A DNA stretch of 64,000 nucleotides. Source: Sinorhizobium numidicum (GTDB lineage Bacteria; Pseudomonadota; Alphaproteobacteria; Rhizobiales; Rhizobiaceae). This document shows positions 46,585-54,155 of this stretch, piece after piece. The stretch lies in contig NZ_CP120368.1 of the NCBI RefSeq assembly GCF_029892045.1, positions 804,001 to 868,000 on the forward strand. The letters run 5' to 3'. The position numbers were made by a program, and so were the translations under genes. The notes below the pieces were generated by a model. The model made no database searches. It was not told the origin of the DNA and worked only from the letters and a program-made list of their open reading frames with translations. Within the stretch, counting starts at the first letter, position 1. Each line of letters starts with the position of its first letter.

Positions 46585-48135
46585 ATGGAACTGGCTGCTG
46601 CAACAGCGGGCGAGACAACGAAACGAACGCGAAGCGGGCGGCCGCAGCGGCGCGAAGGCGGCCGCAGGAGCCTCGGTGTTCCTTACATCGTCCGCAACAT
46701 ACCAACCTACGACATTCTCGGCGAAGAGAGCCTGCAGCGGATCGAGCGGACGGCGGATCGCATTCTCGCCGAAGTCGGCATCGAGTTTCGCGACGATCCG
46801 GCCGTCCTCGATCATTGGAGGAGAGCCGGCGCCAAGATCGATGGCGTCCGGGTCACCTTCGAGCCCGGTATGTTGAATGAGATTGTTCGTTCCGCACCGT
46901 CGGAGTTTACACAGCACGCACGCAATCCCGCCCGCAGCGTCGAGATCGGCGGCGGCAATGTCGTCTTCTCGCCGGCCTATGGTTCCCCTTTCGTCATGGA
47001 TCTGGATAAAGGTAGGCGTTACGGCGCGATCGAGGACTTCCGCAACCTGATCAAGCTCGCCCAGTCTAGCCCGTGGCTGCATCATTCCGGCGGAACGATC
47101 TGCGAGCCGGTCGACGTACCGGTAAACAAGCGCCATCTCGACATGGTGTATAGCCACATCAAATATTCCGACCGGGCCTTCATGGGCTCGATCACGGCGG
47201 AGGAGCGCGCCGAGGATTCGATAGAAATGGCTCGCATCCTCTTCGGCGCCGATTTCGTTGATCGGAATTGCGTCATTCTCGGCAACGTCAACGTCAATTC
47301 GCCGCTCGTCTGGGATGGGACGATGACGAAGTCGCTGCGCGCCTATGCGCGCGCCAATCAGGCCGCAGTCATTGTTCCGTTCATTCTAGGCGGCGCCATG
47401 GGCCCCGTGACCAATGCCGGCGCGATCGCCCAGTCCTATGCCGAAACGCTTGCCGGCTGCGCGCTGACGCAGCTCGAGCGCAAGGGTGCGCCGGTGATCT
47501 TCGGCAATTTCCTCTCCTCCATGTCACTCCGGTCCGGATCGCCGACCTTCGGCACGCCGGAACCGGCGATCGGCAGCATGGTCGTCGGGCAACTTGCCCG
47601 CCGGCTCGGATTGCCGCTGCGTTGCGCCGGCAACTTTTCCAATTCGAAACGGCCGGACGCCCAGGCGATGCAGGAAGGCGTCATGTCGATGCTGTCGGCG
47701 GTGCATTGCGGCGCCAATTTCATCTTGCATTCGGCCGGTTTCGTCGACGGGCTGCTTGCCATGTCCTACGAAAAGTTCGTGATGGACACGGATTTTTGCG
47801 GCGCGCTCCATTCCTATCTCGCCGGCGTCGTCGTCGATGAAAACACGCTGGCCCTGGACGCCTTTCTCGAGGTCGGGCCGGGCAGTCACTTCCTTGGCTG
47901 CGAGCATACGATGCGCAACTATCAGACGGCCTTCTGGGACAGCGCCCTTTCCGACAACGAGCCTTTCGAGAAATGGGTTGAGCAGGGCGAAACCGACATG
48001 GCGCTCCGCGCCAACAGAAGCTGGAAAAAGACGCTCGCCGAATACGAAGCGCCGCCCCTGGATGCGGCGATAGACGAGGCACTGACGGACTATGTGACCA
48101 GACGCAAAAACAGCATGCCGGACGCTTGGTATTGA
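46585..48135 (+). CDS. MttB-superfamily (trimethylamine methyltransferase-like) protein, non-pyrrolysine
   Basis: A 516-residue protein of the MttB superfamily. True TMA methyltransferases need pyrrolysine at an in-frame amber codon; no TAG interrupts this frame, so it belongs to the larger non-Pyl group, one archaeal/clostridial-type member of which demethylates glycine betaine. Conserved blocks include ADRILAEVGIEFRDDP near the N-terminus, GGTICEPVDVP, ILGGAMGPVTNAGAIAQS and DTDFCGALHSYLAGV. GGGAGGTGG lies four to eight bases before the ATG at 46585. The substrate is unknown, and no corrinoid-protein gene is nearby. The next gene downstream is a truncated flavin oxidoreductase. Confidence 0.9.
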   Translation: MELAAATAGETTKRTRSGRPQRREGGRRSLGVPYIVRNIPTYDILGEESLQRIERTADRILAEVGIEFRDDPAVLDHWRRAGAKIDGVRVTFEPGMLNEIVRSAPSEFTQHARNPARSVEIGGGNVVFSPAYGSPFVMDLDKGRRYGAIEDFRNLIKLAQSSPWLHHSGGTICEPVDVPVNKRHLDMVYSHIKYSDRAFMGSITAEERAEDSIEMARILFGADFVDRNCVILGNVNVNSPLVWDGTMTKSLRAYARANQAAVIVPFILGGAMGPVTNAGAIAQSYAETLAGCALTQLERKGAPVIFGNFLSSMSLRSGSPTFGTPEPAIGSMVVGQLARRLGLPLRCAGNFSNSKRPDAQAMQEGVMSMLSAVHCGANFILHSAGFVDGLLAMSYEKFVMDTDFCGALHSYLAGVVVDENTLALDAFLEVGPGSHFLGCEHTMRNYQTAFWDSALSDNEPFEKWVEQGETDMALRANRSWKKTLAEYEAPPLDAAIDEALTDYVTRRKNSMPDAWY

Positions 48136-48138
48136 GAG

Positions 48139-48178
48139 TGATCCGAAAAGCGGGAACCGGTTTTCGGATTGATTATGC
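48139..48178. repeat. Rhizobiales-type short intergenic palindrome
   Basis: GATCCGAAAAGCGGGAACCGGTTTTCGGATTGATTATGC: CCGAAAA and TTTTCGG are inverted around CGGGAACCG. This motif, with small variations, is common in rhizobial intergenic DNA by recall. It sits just past the MttB-family stop codon. Confidence 0.6.
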
Positions 48179-48223
48179 GACAAAAGAAAACCTGAGCGGC
48201 GGCGGTAATTCTCAAGGACGATT

Positions 48224-48453
48224 GTGACTCTCTCGAAAGACCCGCTGCTCCAGCCTTACCGCCTGAAACACCTGACGCTGAAAAACCGCGTCATGTCGCG
48301 TGAGCCGGCCTCTTCGGACGACATGCCGAATAACCGCTATCGCCTCTATCATGTGGAAAAGGCGAAGAGCGGTATCGCGCTGACGATGACGGCTCGCTCA
48401 GCAATCGTGTCGGAGGATTCGCCGCCGGCATTCGGCAACCTTGCACCTATAAA
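48224..48453 (+). pseudogene. Truncated old-yellow-enzyme type NADH:flavin oxidoreductase (N-terminal stub)
   Basis: Starting at a GTG with AAGGA five bases upstream, about 76 codons match the N-terminus of the trimethylamine-dehydrogenase / dimethylglycine- or N-methylproline-demethylase type flavoproteins: LLQPYRLKHLTLKNRVMS, then MPNNRYRLYHVEKAKSGIAL and SEDSPPAFGNL. Full-length members have ~680 residues. Within the stub the usual STAHEPAYSEDGMP is shortened to SREPASSDDMP, losing a conserved His and Gly. Similarity stops after FGNL at the terminator of the opposing gene. The open frame that runs on to 49165 is chance antisense sequence. Confidence 0.8.
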
Positions 48454-48475
48454 GCGGCGCCTTGGGCGCCGCTTT
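48451..48475 (-). terminator. Terminator of the PRC-barrel gene
   Basis: AAAGCGGCGCC, loop TTG, GGCGCCGCTTT: a perfect 11-base stem. Read on the minus strand it ends in CGCTTTATAGG, 55 bases past the PRC-barrel gene stop. It also marks the point where the flavin-oxidoreductase stub loses similarity. Confidence 0.8.
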
Positions 48476-48529
48476 CCAGACGGTGAAGCGGGATGCCAGA
48501 GGATACCTCCGATCCCGCTTCAGACCGCT

Positions 48530-49147
48530 TTACTGCTGAGGTGCCGGCTGCGTCGGCGTGGCCGGGGTCGTACCGGTGGCCCCGGTCGTCGATGTGTCGA
48601 CCGGCTGCGCGGCGTTGCGCTCGGCGATCAATTGCGCCTTCGTCTTGAACTCCGGTGCGGCCTTCAGTGTATCGGCCGTTTCAGTCGTCATCAGCTTCAG
48701 CGCGTCTGTGTCGGGCTGCTCGGAGATTTCGATGCGGTCGAATGGAACCGCAACATTCTTCTCACCGATACCCAGGAAACCGCCCACGCCGATCACTGCC
48801 GCTTCGACGCCGCCATCCTTCTTGAGGATCAGATCATTGATCTCGCCGATTCTCTCATCGGCGGCGTTGTAGACCGACTGGCCGACATAGGAACTCGTGG
48901 CGATCTGGTCATCGGCCTGCTGGGTCAGATAACCCGATCCTGCAGCAGCCGTCTCAGTCGTCGTATCGGCCGGTGGTTTCTGTGCCTGGTCAGCGGGCGC
49001 AGGCGTCGTTGGAGCAGGCTGCGTCTGCATCGTCTCAGGCTCGGCCGGAGGCGGTGTCGTGGTTTGCTGCGCGAAACTCGTCGGGGCAACGGCAACGCCC
49101 ACGAGAAGCGCGCCGGCGGCAACGGAAGATATAAGGTACTTGGTCAT
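48530..49147 (-). CDS. Exported PRC-barrel domain protein
   Basis: A 205-residue periplasmic protein. A signal peptide (MTKYLISSVAAGALLVGVAV, cleavage after SFA) is followed by a Pro/Thr/Gln/Ala-rich linker of about 45 residues. A PRC-barrel domain follows at ~85-160 (ATSSYVGQSVYNAADERIGE, then INDLILKKDG, VGGFLGIGEKNVAVPF). The C-terminus is again Thr/Pro/Ala-rich. Such exported PRC-barrel proteins are abundant in rhizobia; function is unknown, stress-linked roles are often suggested. No neighbour gene points to a partner. Confidence 0.9.
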   Translation of the reverse strand: MTKYLISSVAAGALLVGVAVAPTSFAQQTTTPPPAEPETMQTQPAPTTPAPADQAQKPPADTTTETAAAGSGYLTQQADDQIATSSYVGQSVYNAADERIGEINDLILKKDGGVEAAVIGVGGFLGIGEKNVAVPFDRIEISEQPDTDALKLMTTETADTLKAAPEFKTKAQLIAERNAAQPVDTSTTGATGTTPATPTQPAPQQ

Positions 49148-49400
49148 ATCTGTGCCTTTCGTTGACGTTGTCGAACAAGGCGCAGCTTAGCTCTCGCTGC
49201 TCCGGCTGCGCCGGTGATACTCAAGCAACGTCCGGCAGCGAAAACTGTTCCGGAAAAAGTGAAGCTTCGAAGCCGAGAGTTGCGACGATTCAGCATTGAT
49301 CTGCATCACTTAGCGGAAGCGGGCGGCTTACCTCGTGTTGTAAAATCACCAATCAAAGCTGCTACACGTGCGGCGAGATCTCGGCGCAACCGCGATATTC

Positions 49401-49436
49401 CCTAGTTGCACCCCTAAAAACTGTGGGTGACCTAGG
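49401..49436. other. Interrupted palindrome in the 49.15-49.83 kb intergenic gap
   Basis: CCTAG-TTG-CACCC at 49401-49413 pairs with GGGTG-AC-CTAGG at 49425-49436 around an 11-base A-rich loop. It lies in the 687-base gap between the PRC-barrel gene and the dehydratase gene, which holds no convincing ORF. The rest of the gap holds the RIME-like repeat at 49675 and the palindrome at 49787. The motif could be an operator or a small RNA hairpin; I cannot assign it. Confidence 0.35.
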
Positions 49437-49674
49437 TCGTAAAAACCCGCATGGAGCTGGCGGGCTGCCTTCCGATACGGTTCGGGAGCGGCAATATGCG
49501 TTTTCCCATCGTGCTCACGAAGAAACGACGGCACCTGACCGCCGGGCGACGACAATTGCGCCGTCTTAACACCAGAACGCCGGGGGCAGCGACACCCCGA
49601 CCTTCCAGAACCATGAACTATCGTATTTCTGGCGTTCAGCAACGGCCGGATTTAGATCATGAACGTTATTGATT

Positions 49675-49780
49675 CTACTGCATGTTTCCTTAAATCGGAG
49701 CCGATTTAAGGATAAAAACATGCAGCAATTCAAAGTGCTACAGCGGCCTTTGTGCGTCTGAAAGACGCACCGCGCTGTAG
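49675..49780. repeat. RIME-like two-hairpin intergenic repeat, copy 4 (best preserved)
   Basis: Opposite orientation to copies 1-3. CTGCATGTTTCCTTAAATCG..CGATTTAAGGATAAAAACATGCAG is followed by CAATTCAAAGTGCTACAGCG and the second palindrome GTGCGTCTGAAAGACGCAC enclosed by CTACAGCG/CGCTGTAG. Nearly all arms pair, so this is the reference copy for the family in the window. Confidence 0.85.
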
Positions 49781-49786
49781 CAAGTT

Positions 49787-49837
49787 AGAGCGGGATGCGG
49801 ACGGAAAACCGCACAGATTTTTCCTTATCCCGCTCTA
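49787..49837. repeat. Palindromic intergenic motif with TAGAGCGGGAT arms
   Basis: TAGAGCGGGAT (from 49787) and ATCCCGCTCTA (49827-49837) are inverted around GCGGACGGAAAACCGC. It abuts RIME-like copy 4 and reaches the dehydratase stop codon. A related, more diverged sequence follows the lipoprotein gene near 27194-27241, and a half-copy lies at 31648-31660. It may act as the dehydratase terminator. Confidence 0.65.
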
Positions 49838-51559
49838 GTGGCTTTCACGATGCACCTCGCTGCCGCTGTTGCCGACGAGAAAATCGAGGTCGGCTCCCTT
49901 ATCGGCCTGCAGCACGGTGTCGTGGTAGAGCTTATAGTAACCCCGGTGCCACTTTTGTTCCGGCGGCTGCCAAGCTGCCATGCGGGTCGCGAACTCCTCG
50001 TCGCTGATCAGCAGGTTCAATTCGCCCTTCATCGTATCCAGGCGAATACGATCACCGGTCTTGACGATCGCGAGCGGGCCGCCGGCGTTGGCTTCCGGGC
50101 TGACGTGCAGGACCACGGTGCCAAAGGCTGTGCCTGACATGCGCGCGTCCGAAATGCGCACCATGTCGCGAACACCCTTTTCCACAAGCCGCCGCGGGAT
50201 CGGCATGTTGCCGACTTCGGCCATGCCGGGGTAACCCTTGGGGCCGCAACCTTTGAGCACGAGGATCGTTTCCTCGGTCACGGGCAGGTCGGGATCGTCG
50301 ATCTTCGCCTTGAGATCTTCGATCGTTTCGAAGACGTAAGCAGGCCCCTCGTGGGCGAGAAGATGTTCACTCGCGGCCGACGGTTTGATCACAGCGCCGT
50401 TCGGAGCGAGATTGCCCTTCAGCACCCGGATGCCGGCGGCAGCCCGCAGAGGGTTGTCGAGCGGGCGGATGACGTCGTCGTTATAGACTTCCGCGTCCTC
50501 CCAATATTTGCTGATCGGGACGCCGCAAACCGTCGGGGCATCGGCGTGAAGCAGATGTCCGATACGGTTCATTACGGCCGGCAGGCCGCCCGCATACGCA
50601 AGATCCTCAATGAGATACTTGCCCGACGGCATGCAATTGACGATGCAGGGAACGTGGCCGCCGACGCGATCGAAGTCTTCCAGACAGAGATCGACACCGG
50701 CACGGCCGGCAATCGCCAGCAGATGCACGACCGCATTGGTCGATCCGCCTACGGCGGCGTTGGCGATGATGCCGTTCTCGAAGTTCTCCCTCGTCAGGAT
50801 CTTCGACAGCCGCAGATCCTCATGCACCATCTCGACGATGCGCTTGCCGGTCATATGCGACAGCGCCATACGGCGAGCGTCGACGGCCGGCAGGGCCGCG
50901 TTGGTCGGCAGCGAAAGGCCCATGGCTTCCACCACAGAGGCCATCGTGGTCGCCGTGCCCATGGTCATGCAGACACCCGGCGAGCGCGACATGCCGCTTT
51001 CAGCGGCCATGAATTCCTGCAGGCTCATTTCACCGGCCCGCACCGCTTCCGAGAACTTCCAGACGTCCGTACCCGAGCCAATGTCCTTGCCCTTCCACTT
51101 GCCGTTCAGCATCGGCCCGGACGAAACGACGATCGTCGGCAGATCGACGGAGGCAGCACCCATCAACTGTCCGGGCGTGGTCTTGTCGCAGCCGCCGAGA
51201 AGCACGACCCCGTCGATGCCGTAAGCGCGGATCGCCTCTTCGACGTCCATGGCCAGGAGATTGCGGAAAAGCATGGCCGTCGGACGCATCTGGGTTTCGC
51301 CGAGCGACGAAACCGGGAATTCGACCGGAAAGCCGCCTGCCTCCCAAACGCCGCGCTTCACACCTTCGGCGAGGATGCGCAGGTGGCTGTTGCAGGGGGT
51401 CAGTTCGGACCAGGTGTTGCAGATGCCGATGATCGGCCGCCCGTCGAAGACATGGTCGGGAAATCCCTGGTTCTTCATCCACGATCGATGAATGAAACCG
51501 TCCTTGTGGGTGCCGCCGTACCAGTGGCGACTTCTCAGTTCTTTTTTCTTTTCGCTCAT
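49835..51559 (-). CDS. IlvD/Edd-family sugar-acid dehydratase, candidate galactonate dehydratase
   Basis: A 574-residue iron-sulfur dehydratase. The family motifs LLGGCDKTTPGQLMGA (cluster Cys), SPGVCMTMGTATTMAS (second cluster Cys) and the C-terminal RISDARMSGTAFGT are intact. It belongs to the sugar-acid branch (arabinonate/galactonate/xylonate dehydratases) rather than to IlvD of branched-chain synthesis. With galactose dehydrogenase, KDGal kinase and KDPGal aldolase genes upstream, D-galactonate to 2-keto-3-deoxygalactonate is the likely reaction; E. coli DgoD, an enolase-superfamily enzyme, is absent here. GGGAG precedes the ATG at 51559. It lies 141 bases downstream of the SMP-30 gene. 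Confidence 0.88.
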   Translation of the reverse strand: MSEKKKELRSRHWYGGTHKDGFIHRSWMKNQGFPDHVFDGRPIIGICNTWSELTPCNSHLRILAEGVKRGVWEAGGFPVEFPVSSLGETQMRPTAMLFRNLLAMDVEEAIRAYGIDGVVLLGGCDKTTPGQLMGAASVDLPTIVVSSGPMLNGKWKGKDIGSGTDVWKFSEAVRAGEMSLQEFMAAESGMSRSPGVCMTMGTATTMASVVEAMGLSLPTNAALPAVDARRMALSHMTGKRIVEMVHEDLRLSKILTRENFENGIIANAAVGGSTNAVVHLLAIAGRAGVDLCLEDFDRVGGHVPCIVNCMPSGKYLIEDLAYAGGLPAVMNRIGHLLHADAPTVCGVPISKYWEDAEVYNDDVIRPLDNPLRAAAGIRVLKGNLAPNGAVIKPSAASEHLLAHEGPAYVFETIEDLKAKIDDPDLPVTEETILVLKGCGPKGYPGMAEVGNMPIPRRLVEKGVRDMVRISDARMSGTAFGTVVLHVSPEANAGGPLAIVKTGDRIRLDTMKGELNLLISDEEFATRMAAWQPPEQKWHRGYYKLYHDTVLQADKGADLDFLVGNSGSEVHRESH

Positions 51560-51700
51560 CCGAGCACTCCCTTTCCGCTGCGATTCATCGCAATGGATTA
51601 ATTGTATGACTTTTTCTCGACGCCGCACCAGCATTTGTTGACGGTGCGGGATCAGGAAAACGTGGCGCGGATTCCATCGGCATTCCGCTCCACGTCTTTT

Positions 51701-52585
51701 TCAGAGAATAAAGGCCGGCTCGAAGCGGCCCTTGACCGTGATGCCGAGATCGAAGGTCTTGCCCGCGTCGGGATCGGCCGCCCGCGCCGCGTCGTCCATG
51801 TCCTGCCATGCTGTCGTCACCAGCAGCCGATCGGCCTTGGCGCCGATAAAGGCTGGGCAACTCGGCTGCGTCGCCGGCACGGCGTAACGGGCGACCCTTT
51901 GACCATCAGGTTTGTAGACGTCGACGGCACCCGCGCCCCAACGCGCGTTCCAGATCAGCCCGTCGGCGTCGCAGACCGAGCCGTCAAGCCCGCCGGGTGC
52001 CGTGCTCTCGTCGCAAAGGACAACAGGGTCGCCGGTCGGAAGCGCAGTCGCCGGATCGATGTCGACCCGCATCAGATGATTGACGTCCGTGTCGGTGAAA
52101 TAGGCGGTGGCGCCATCCGGCGAGAAGCAGATCGAGTTTGGAATCGTGATGTTTCCGTAGAGCTTCGTTACGCGGCTGCCGGCAACATGGTAGATCGCGC
52201 CGGCGTGTTTATCGGCCTTCCGTCCCATGGTGCCGATCCAGAGCGCGCCAGAGGCATGCACACGTCCGTCGTTGGAACGGTTACCGGGCTTGTCCTCGAT
52301 CGTGGCGAACTGGCTGAGCTTGCCGCTCGCAGTGTCGCGGAGAAAGAGGCCCTCGTCGGACGCTATCAATTGCCGGGCCGGATCGATCACGGCCAGCACG
52401 CTGCCGAGAAAGGGCAGGACGTGGACCGTCTTTCGTCCGCTTTCGAGATGAAGCTCGTGCAGTTCCTTGCCCTTGATGTTGAACCACCAGGCCGTGCCCA
52501 TGGCGGGATCAAAGGTAGGGCCTTCGCCGAGTTCAGATGTCTGCTGACAAAGAATGTGTCCGGCAAAGCGGATGAACTCGGTCAT
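51701..52585 (-). CDS. SMP-30/gluconolactonase family sugar lactonase
   Basis: A six-bladed beta-propeller calcium/zinc lactonase of 294 residues. Visible motifs: LGEGPTFDPAMGTAWWFNI with the first metal ligand Glu, SNDGRVHASGALWIGTMG with the Asn/Asp ligands, PNSICFSPDG and YFTDTDVNHLMRVDID, and APGGLDGSVCDADGLIW. It should open sugar lactones such as galactonolactone to the free acid between the dehydrogenase and dehydratase steps. The start overlaps the dgoA stop (ATGATGA), so it is translationally coupled to it; the ATG one codon earlier at 52588 is an alternative. Confidence 0.9.
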   Translation of the reverse strand: MTEFIRFAGHILCQQTSELGEGPTFDPAMGTAWWFNIKGKELHELHLESGRKTVHVLPFLGSVLAVIDPARQLIASDEGLFLRDTASGKLSQFATIEDKPGNRSNDGRVHASGALWIGTMGRKADKHAGAIYHVAGSRVTKLYGNITIPNSICFSPDGATAYFTDTDVNHLMRVDIDPATALPTGDPVVLCDESTAPGGLDGSVCDADGLIWNARWGAGAVDVYKPDGQRVARYAVPATQPSCPAFIGAKADRLLVTTAWQDMDDAARAADPDAGKTFDLGITVKGRFEPAFIL

Positions 52586-53220
52586 CATGGGTCTCCATAG
52601 ATGGCGTCATATGCCTTGAGTGTCGCGACGGCCCGCTGCCGCACCTCGTCGGCGTTCATGTCGGGCTTGTAGAGGCTCGATCCGAGACCGAAGCTGCGGA
52701 TGCCGATTTTTGCGTAATCTGCGAAATTGCTCTCCGAAACGCCGCCGACGGCCGCGATCTCGAGGTCCTTCGGCAGAACCGCGCGGATCGCCGCGATGCC
52801 CGAAGGGCCGAGCACGCTCGCCGGGAAGAACTTCAGGCCGGTTGCCCCCGCACCGGCGGCCGCGAGCGCTTCCGTCGGCGTGAAGACACCGGGCATCGTC
52901 ACCATTCCTTTCGCTGCCGCAAGAGAGATGACGGAGGTTTCCACATTGGGGCTGACCATCAGCCGTCCGCCGACATCGGCAAGGCGTTCGACGTCAGCCG
53001 TCGTCAGCACCGTGCCCGCGCCGATGAGGCAGTCGCCGGGGGCCATCTTCACCGCTGTTTCGATGGACTTAAAAGGATCAGGGGAGTTCAACGGAATTTC
53101 GATTGCGGTGAAACCCGTTTCGATGAGGGCGCCAACAACGCGTTCCGTTTCGTCCGGCTTCAGACCGCGCAGAATGGCGATCAGCGGATATTTCATCGGT
53201 GGCAAGGGGATGCGGTTCAT
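52585..53220 (-). CDS. dgoA: 2-dehydro-3-deoxy-6-phosphogalactonate aldolase
   Basis: Class I aldolase of the KDPG/KDPGal family, 211 residues, splitting KDPGal into pyruvate and glyceraldehyde 3-phosphate. The Schiff-base Lys lies in GATGLKFFPAS, the catalytic Glu in FTAIEIPLNSPDP, and the phosphate-binding VGGVSESNF is near the C-terminus. It follows dgoK by 14 bases. The open frame extends antisense-like to 53700, but the ATG at 53220 fits the family start. Confidence 0.93.
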   Translation of the reverse strand: MNRIPLPPMKYPLIAILRGLKPDETERVVGALIETGFTAIEIPLNSPDPFKSIETAVKMAPGDCLIGAGTVLTTADVERLADVGGRLMVSPNVETSVISLAAAKGMVTMPGVFTPTEALAAAGAGATGLKFFPASVLGPSGIAAIRAVLPKDLEIAAVGGVSESNFADYAKIGIRSFGLGSSLYKPDMNADEVRQRAVATLKAYDAIYGDP

Positions 53221-53234
53221 GTTTTTTCTTTCTG

Positions 53235-54155
53235 TCAAAGAGGCCAGATCGCCCGGGCGGCAGCCGAAAGGCCGTCTCGAACCGCCTCGTCCGCATCGAC
53301 AAGCTGGACTGCGAGACCCTGGCTTTCGAGGGCGGTGCGATAGAGCACGCCGAGCTTCCCCGAGGCGACGAGGCAAATACCGTCCACCGAACCCGCCAAA
53401 GTGAATGCTCCGGCAATCTCGGCACCGATCAGCGTTCCGGACAGGCAAGCCCTGGCGTCGGCGGCGCCAGTTCCACTGAGAAGCTGTCCCGCCCGCACGG
53501 AAAAAAGCAGATTCGTCGCCAGTGCCGGATTCTCCCTCGCCCGAGCGACGGCTTCGGCAAAGGCCGGGCTGTCGGCCGGGAAGGCGTCTGCATCCGCCAC
53601 GGCGTGACTGAGGATCGTATGGCGCGAGATAACGTCGAACAATTCGCCGGTCATGAAAGTCGAGAAGCCCTCGACCGTGTCGTCCGCAAGACGGACCCAT
53701 TTGCTGTGGGTGCCAGGCATGCAGACGAGGTGCCGGCCGCCGCCAAGCCTTTCCGCGGCGCCGAGAAGCTGCGTTTCCTCGCCGCGCATGACGTCCGGGT
53801 GCCGTTCGTCGCGTTGGGCGAGGCCGGGAAGTATCCGGATGTCACGATCGACGTCGGGAACGGCGATCGCATGGCCGGCGATGGCCGAGAGCTTGGCCGG
53901 CGTGCCGAGATAGCCGGCTTCCTTCCAGCCCTGCCGGGCACCTGCCATGCCGCAGATGATGATCGGCAGATGGGCTGGCGCGGAGAGGGCCGCGAGATGG
54001 GCATCGAGTACGGTGTGAAAGCCCGTCTTCGCCGCCGTCGTCATGCCCTCGGCGCTGCGGCGCTCGGCGAGAACTGCCCCGTCTTCCCCAATGATCCACA
54101 GCCGGAAACTCGACGTTCCCCAGTCCACCGCGGCGTAATAGCCAGCCGTTATCAA
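53235..54155 (-). CDS. dgoK: 2-dehydro-3-deoxygalactonokinase
   Basis: ATP-dependent kinase that phosphorylates 2-keto-3-deoxygalactonate at C6, 306 residues. It opens with the ASKHA-like phosphate motif AAVDWGTSSFRLW and carries GMAGARQGWKEAGYL, CMPGTHSKWV and MTGELFDVI. I chose the TTG at 54155, which overlaps the galD stop codon (TTGA) and has GGAGG six bases upstream; this gives the length I recall for S. meliloti DgoK1. No ATG in the region gives a better fit. Confidence 0.93.
   Translation of the reverse strand: MITAGYYAAVDWGTSSFRLWIIGEDGAVLAERRSAEGMTTAAKTGFHTVLDAHLAALSAPAHLPIIICGMAGARQGWKEAGYLGTPAKLSAIAGHAIAVPDVDRDIRILPGLAQRDERHPDVMRGEETQLLGAAERLGGGRHLVCMPGTHSKWVRLADDTVEGFSTFMTGELFDVISRHTILSHAVADADAFPADSPAFAEAVARARENPALATNLLFSVRAGQLLSGTGAADARACLSGTLIGAEIAGAFTLAGSVDGICLVASGKLGVLYRTALESQGLAVQLVDADEAVRDGLSAAARAIWPL

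Noticed and set aside
45952..48135. 727-residue version of the MttB-family protein
   Set aside because: The first 211 codons run antisense through the LysR gene. The strong Shine-Dalgarno before 46585 and family length set the start.
46585..48135. Pyrrolysine-encoding amber codon in the MttB homologue
   Set aside because: The frame has no internal TAG, and no pyl genes are seen, so it is not a pyrrolysine enzyme.
48224..49165. A single 313-residue ORF spanning the flavin-oxidoreductase stub and beyond
   Set aside because: Only the first ~76 codons have family similarity. The rest runs through a terminator and antisense to the PRC-barrel gene, which has a signal peptide and clear domain structure.
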